Below, piece by piece: positions 22,447 through 24,555 of a stretch of DNA of 24,555 bases (positions are counted from its first letter, which is position 1; each line of letters opens with the position of its first letter). Origin of the DNA: Chlorobium sp. (lineage in GTDB: Bacteria; Bacteroidota; Chlorobiia; Chlorobiales; Chlorobiaceae); the NCBI GenBank assembly GCA_028277225.1, contig JANQHB010000019.1, forward strand, positions 1 to 24,555. The letters run 5' to 3'. The notes beneath the pieces are model-generated. The model was not told where the DNA came from. It worked only from the letters and a program-made list of their open reading frames with translations, and ran no database searches. A program made the translations under genes and the position numbers.

Positions 22447-24198
22447 TTATGTTGCTTGGGCCAGCCTGTCTTCAATACGTACCGGATCAAAGGGAAGGTT
22501 GTTCTCGAGCTCTTCCCTGACGGCATCACGTATATCCCCGATGACTTTACTATCGATAATTTCACGGCGTGAAGCTGCGACGAGCGTCCGTTCAACGAGA
22601 GCGACAATTGCTGAATTACGGGCAAGTTTCCAGTTGGCATCAGCATCATTACCATCATCAAAAACAGTCTCGAAAACGGCATCGAGTATTGCCTCGATGG
22701 CTGTTTTTGATGTTTCGACCTCGTTCAGAAAATCAATGCGGGTCGCGACAGCCCCTATTCCGGCCCTGAGAATCTGTATGCCGCTTTCAGCGGAAACCTT
22801 CTTTCCGTCAACTTTTCGCAAAGCTGTTGTTACTGCTCTTACAACCTCCTTGAGAACCGTATCATCATGTCCTGCGCGCCTGATCAGCCAGTTTGGATTA
22901 TCCGCGACTTCATCGAAGACAGCTTCAAGGCAGACAAGCAACTGTCCTTTGGAGAGAACAAGTCGCCATCTGGAATTCGGCGGAGGTTTTTTAGAAATTT
23001 CGGAGAGAAGAATTCGAGAAGCGGTAACCAGAAGATGCCTGTCCGGGCTCTGAAATTCCTTTCCCCACAACATATCCATATTTTTTGCTGATTTCTCCAG
23101 CACGAGCCGCACCACCTCGGAAAAGATATCCCTGGACCAAGGCTCTTTAAGCTTTGAAATATCGGCAGCAACCGCACTCAGAAGCTTCTTGATCCCATCG
23201 TTTTCTATACGCAAAAGTTCAGGATTTTCAGCTATGGATTCAAGAACGGCTTTGGTGATCATTGTCATTCCTTCCAAAGAAACCAGCGGCCTGAAGGCAA
23301 GTTTTTTTTCACCGATGACAAGATCGCTCAACGCATCACCAACCCGCTTTACAAGGTCTGCTTCGCTCGCACCAACCCCAAGGAAGCGTTGTGGATTACT
23401 CAAGATCGTTTCCGCACCACCCTTTACTACAGCGTGGGAAACGATACCAAGCCATGCAGCAGCCTCCAGACGCTCGGCAACAGGTGCATTCTCCAGATGT
23501 CTGACGGCACTTTCAGACATGGATGTTGCAATACTTTTTATAAACACCTGCTCATTCGCCCCGCTACTGAAAATATCCGGGTTTTCGCTCACGCCGTCCA
23601 GAATTGCAACAAGGACACTCGGCACAATTTCACGCGTTTCGACAGCAGCAAAATCAACATCATCAACTGCCTGGAGAAAGCTGCGCAATGCACGCCCCTG
23701 GGGACGCTCTTCCGAGATCGCTCCCGGTGTATCGAGAAAATAGTCAACCGCCACATTAACGACGGTCCCTGCGATACGCCGGACAGGTTTCGATACCCCC
23801 GGCTCTCCCATTTCCCAGTTTCGAACGGCAACAAGAGCCGACAATTCGTCTTCTGTGAACTGACCGAGAGCTTCTCCCCGGTTTTCGAAAAGAGATGGGT
23901 CATGAATGGTACGGTATGCGATATAGATGTTCAGAATTTCTGTCTTCTCATCTTCACTTAGACCTTCACCATCCTCCTTGCAGGATAGTTCAATCGCCCT
24001 GGGGAAACGTTTTTTCACCTCATCTTTGTGCGTTGTGAAATAATGCACGGCACTATCCCAAGCGACACCCTCCGATCTCGGTAACGGCAGAATCAAAGTG
24101 CGGTTGCGGGTCCCATCAACATATGCTTTTCGCATGGCGCCATGCAGCCGTAACCCTGCCTTTATGGCATAAAGTATTGCATCATTTGTAGCAAGCAT
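22447..24198 (-). CDS. Large conserved-looking helical protein, unknown function
   Basis: A 583-residue protein with no signal peptide or membrane segment and no catalytic motif I know. The N-terminus (MLATNDAILYAIKAGLRLHG) and the long series of helices with a recurrent pattern (L..V..V...I..NP..L, for example SVLVAILDGVSENPDIFSSG, VLESIAENPELL, AVFDEVADNPNWL) suggest a HEAT/ARM-like repeat solenoid with units of roughly 50-70 residues. The Shine-Dalgarno AAGGAGG lies 4 bases before ATG 24198. It sits upstream of the lipoprotein gene and probably forms an operon with it. A structural or scaffold role is only an inference. Confidence 0.8.
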   Translation of the reverse strand: MLATNDAILYAIKAGLRLHGAMRKAYVDGTRNRTLILPLPRSEGVAWDSAVHYFTTHKDEVKKRFPRAIELSCKEDGEGLSEDEKTEILNIYIAYRTIHDPSLFENRGEALGQFTEDELSALVAVRNWEMGEPGVSKPVRRIAGTVVNVAVDYFLDTPGAISEERPQGRALRSFLQAVDDVDFAAVETREIVPSVLVAILDGVSENPDIFSSGANEQVFIKSIATSMSESAVRHLENAPVAERLEAAAWLGIVSHAVVKGGAETILSNPQRFLGVGASEADLVKRVGDALSDLVIGEKKLAFRPLVSLEGMTMITKAVLESIAENPELLRIENDGIKKLLSAVAADISKLKEPWSRDIFSEVVRLVLEKSAKNMDMLWGKEFQSPDRHLLVTASRILLSEISKKPPPNSRWRLVLSKGQLLVCLEAVFDEVADNPNWLIRRAGHDDTVLKEVVRAVTTALRKVDGKKVSAESGIQILRAGIGAVATRIDFLNEVETSKTAIEAILDAVFETVFDDGNDADANWKLARNSAIVALVERTLVAASRREIIDSKVIGDIRDAVREELENNLPFDPVRIEDRLAQAT

Positions 24199-24241
24199 AG
24201 TGCCTCCTTATATGAGTAGATACTATCCTGATTCAGCCCAA

Positions 24242-24487
24242 TCACCTTAGCTGCAACCATGGATGCGATACGTACTTGCCGAAATGGCGGGAAATCTCTA
24301 TCGATTGTATTTTTGGGGACATGGCATGGGACCCTGGAATGCCGCCTGAATGAGCGCCAATACCCGGTGTACCAACGCACCTATAGATAATGGCGTTTCC
24401 AGATCCGATCACATAAAATAAAATATACACCGGCACCACAACAAAAACAACGGAGCGGATAGCCGGTTTGCCCGATAGCGAGATCAT
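24242..24487 (-). CDS. Possible small membrane protein
   Basis: An 81-codon frame with one hydrophobic segment (SVVFVVVPVYILFYVIGSGN, about 12-31) after a short basic start and a polar, glycine-rich remainder. It lies 43 bp upstream of the large helical protein gene on the same strand. A purine run (AAAGGAT) lies about 12 bases before the ATG, which is rather far. No family recognised. It could be the first gene of the lipoprotein operon. Confidence 0.4.
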   Translation of the reverse strand: MISLSGKPAIRSVVFVVVPVYILFYVIGSGNAIIYRCVGTPGIGAHSGGIPGSHAMSPKIQSIEISRHFGKYVSHPWLQLR

Positions 24488-24555
24488 GGTATCGTTTCTA
24501 TCCTTTAGGTCCTTGATATAATCAGTCGGCAGACTTCAGTGGGCAGTTGGCAGGA

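Noticed and set aside
24162..24380. Minus-strand 72-codon frame
   Set aside because: Overlaps the start and ribosome site of the gene at 24198 and has no protein character.

Overview
The window is about 24.5 kb of chromosomal-looking bacterial DNA with moderate G+C. There are no rRNA or tRNA genes and no CRISPR array that I can see. Gene style (an operon of overlapping defence genes, a hemerythrin/DUF438 protein, dispersed palindromes) suggests an anaerobic Gram-negative bacterium. A green sulfur bacterium (Chlorobiaceae) is my best guess, with a sulfate- or metal-reducing proteobacterium as the alternative. This is an impression, not a demonstrated assignment.

Layout. (1) 1-900: a broken reading frame, then a three-cysteine arsenate reductase (arsC) and its terminator. 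(2) 950-1915: a decayed partial duplicate of the region at 3.6-5 kb. It holds the 3' end of a small BamE-like gene, a shrunken hsdM joined at a palindrome, and the 5' end of an hsdS. (3) 1931-3582: a hipBA toxin-antitoxin pair between the dead and intact copies. (4) 3731-17165: the main defence island on the plus strand. It contains a small exported BamE-like protein, hsdM, an ORF6N-domain protein, two decayed cassettes, hsdS, a complete Lamassu-type three-gene system (Cap4-like nuclease, middle component, SMC-like ATPase), hsdR, and a YgjP-like metallopeptidase. The genes lie close together or overlap by 4 bp, so they are probably co-transcribed. (5) 17268-24487, minus strand: an ICMT-type membrane methyltransferase, a SAM methyltransferase, mazEF, a DUF438/hemerythrin/PAS protein with a possible Cys-rich small gene, then a lipoprotein and a large unrecognised protein. 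Small gene stubs lie between them.

The most striking feature is a family of double-hairpin palindromes (REP/BIME-like, about 60 bp). Every copy I found lies between 1.5 and 14.6 kb, in or at the edge of the restriction-modification genes. They are read through in frame in hsdM and hsdR, form the first codons of hsdS, and sit at the breakpoint of the dead duplicate. In hsdR the insertion includes a whole REP-associated tyrosine transposase (RAYT, HUH/Y1 family) without a stop codon. The 1294-residue open frame therefore encodes nuclease domain, transposase, then helicase motor. A second repeat carrying a Shine-Dalgarno sequence, a start codon and the palindrome occurs three times at the borders of accessory cassettes between hsdM and hsdS. 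This looks like a recombination-driven cassette exchange site inside a type I R-M operon.
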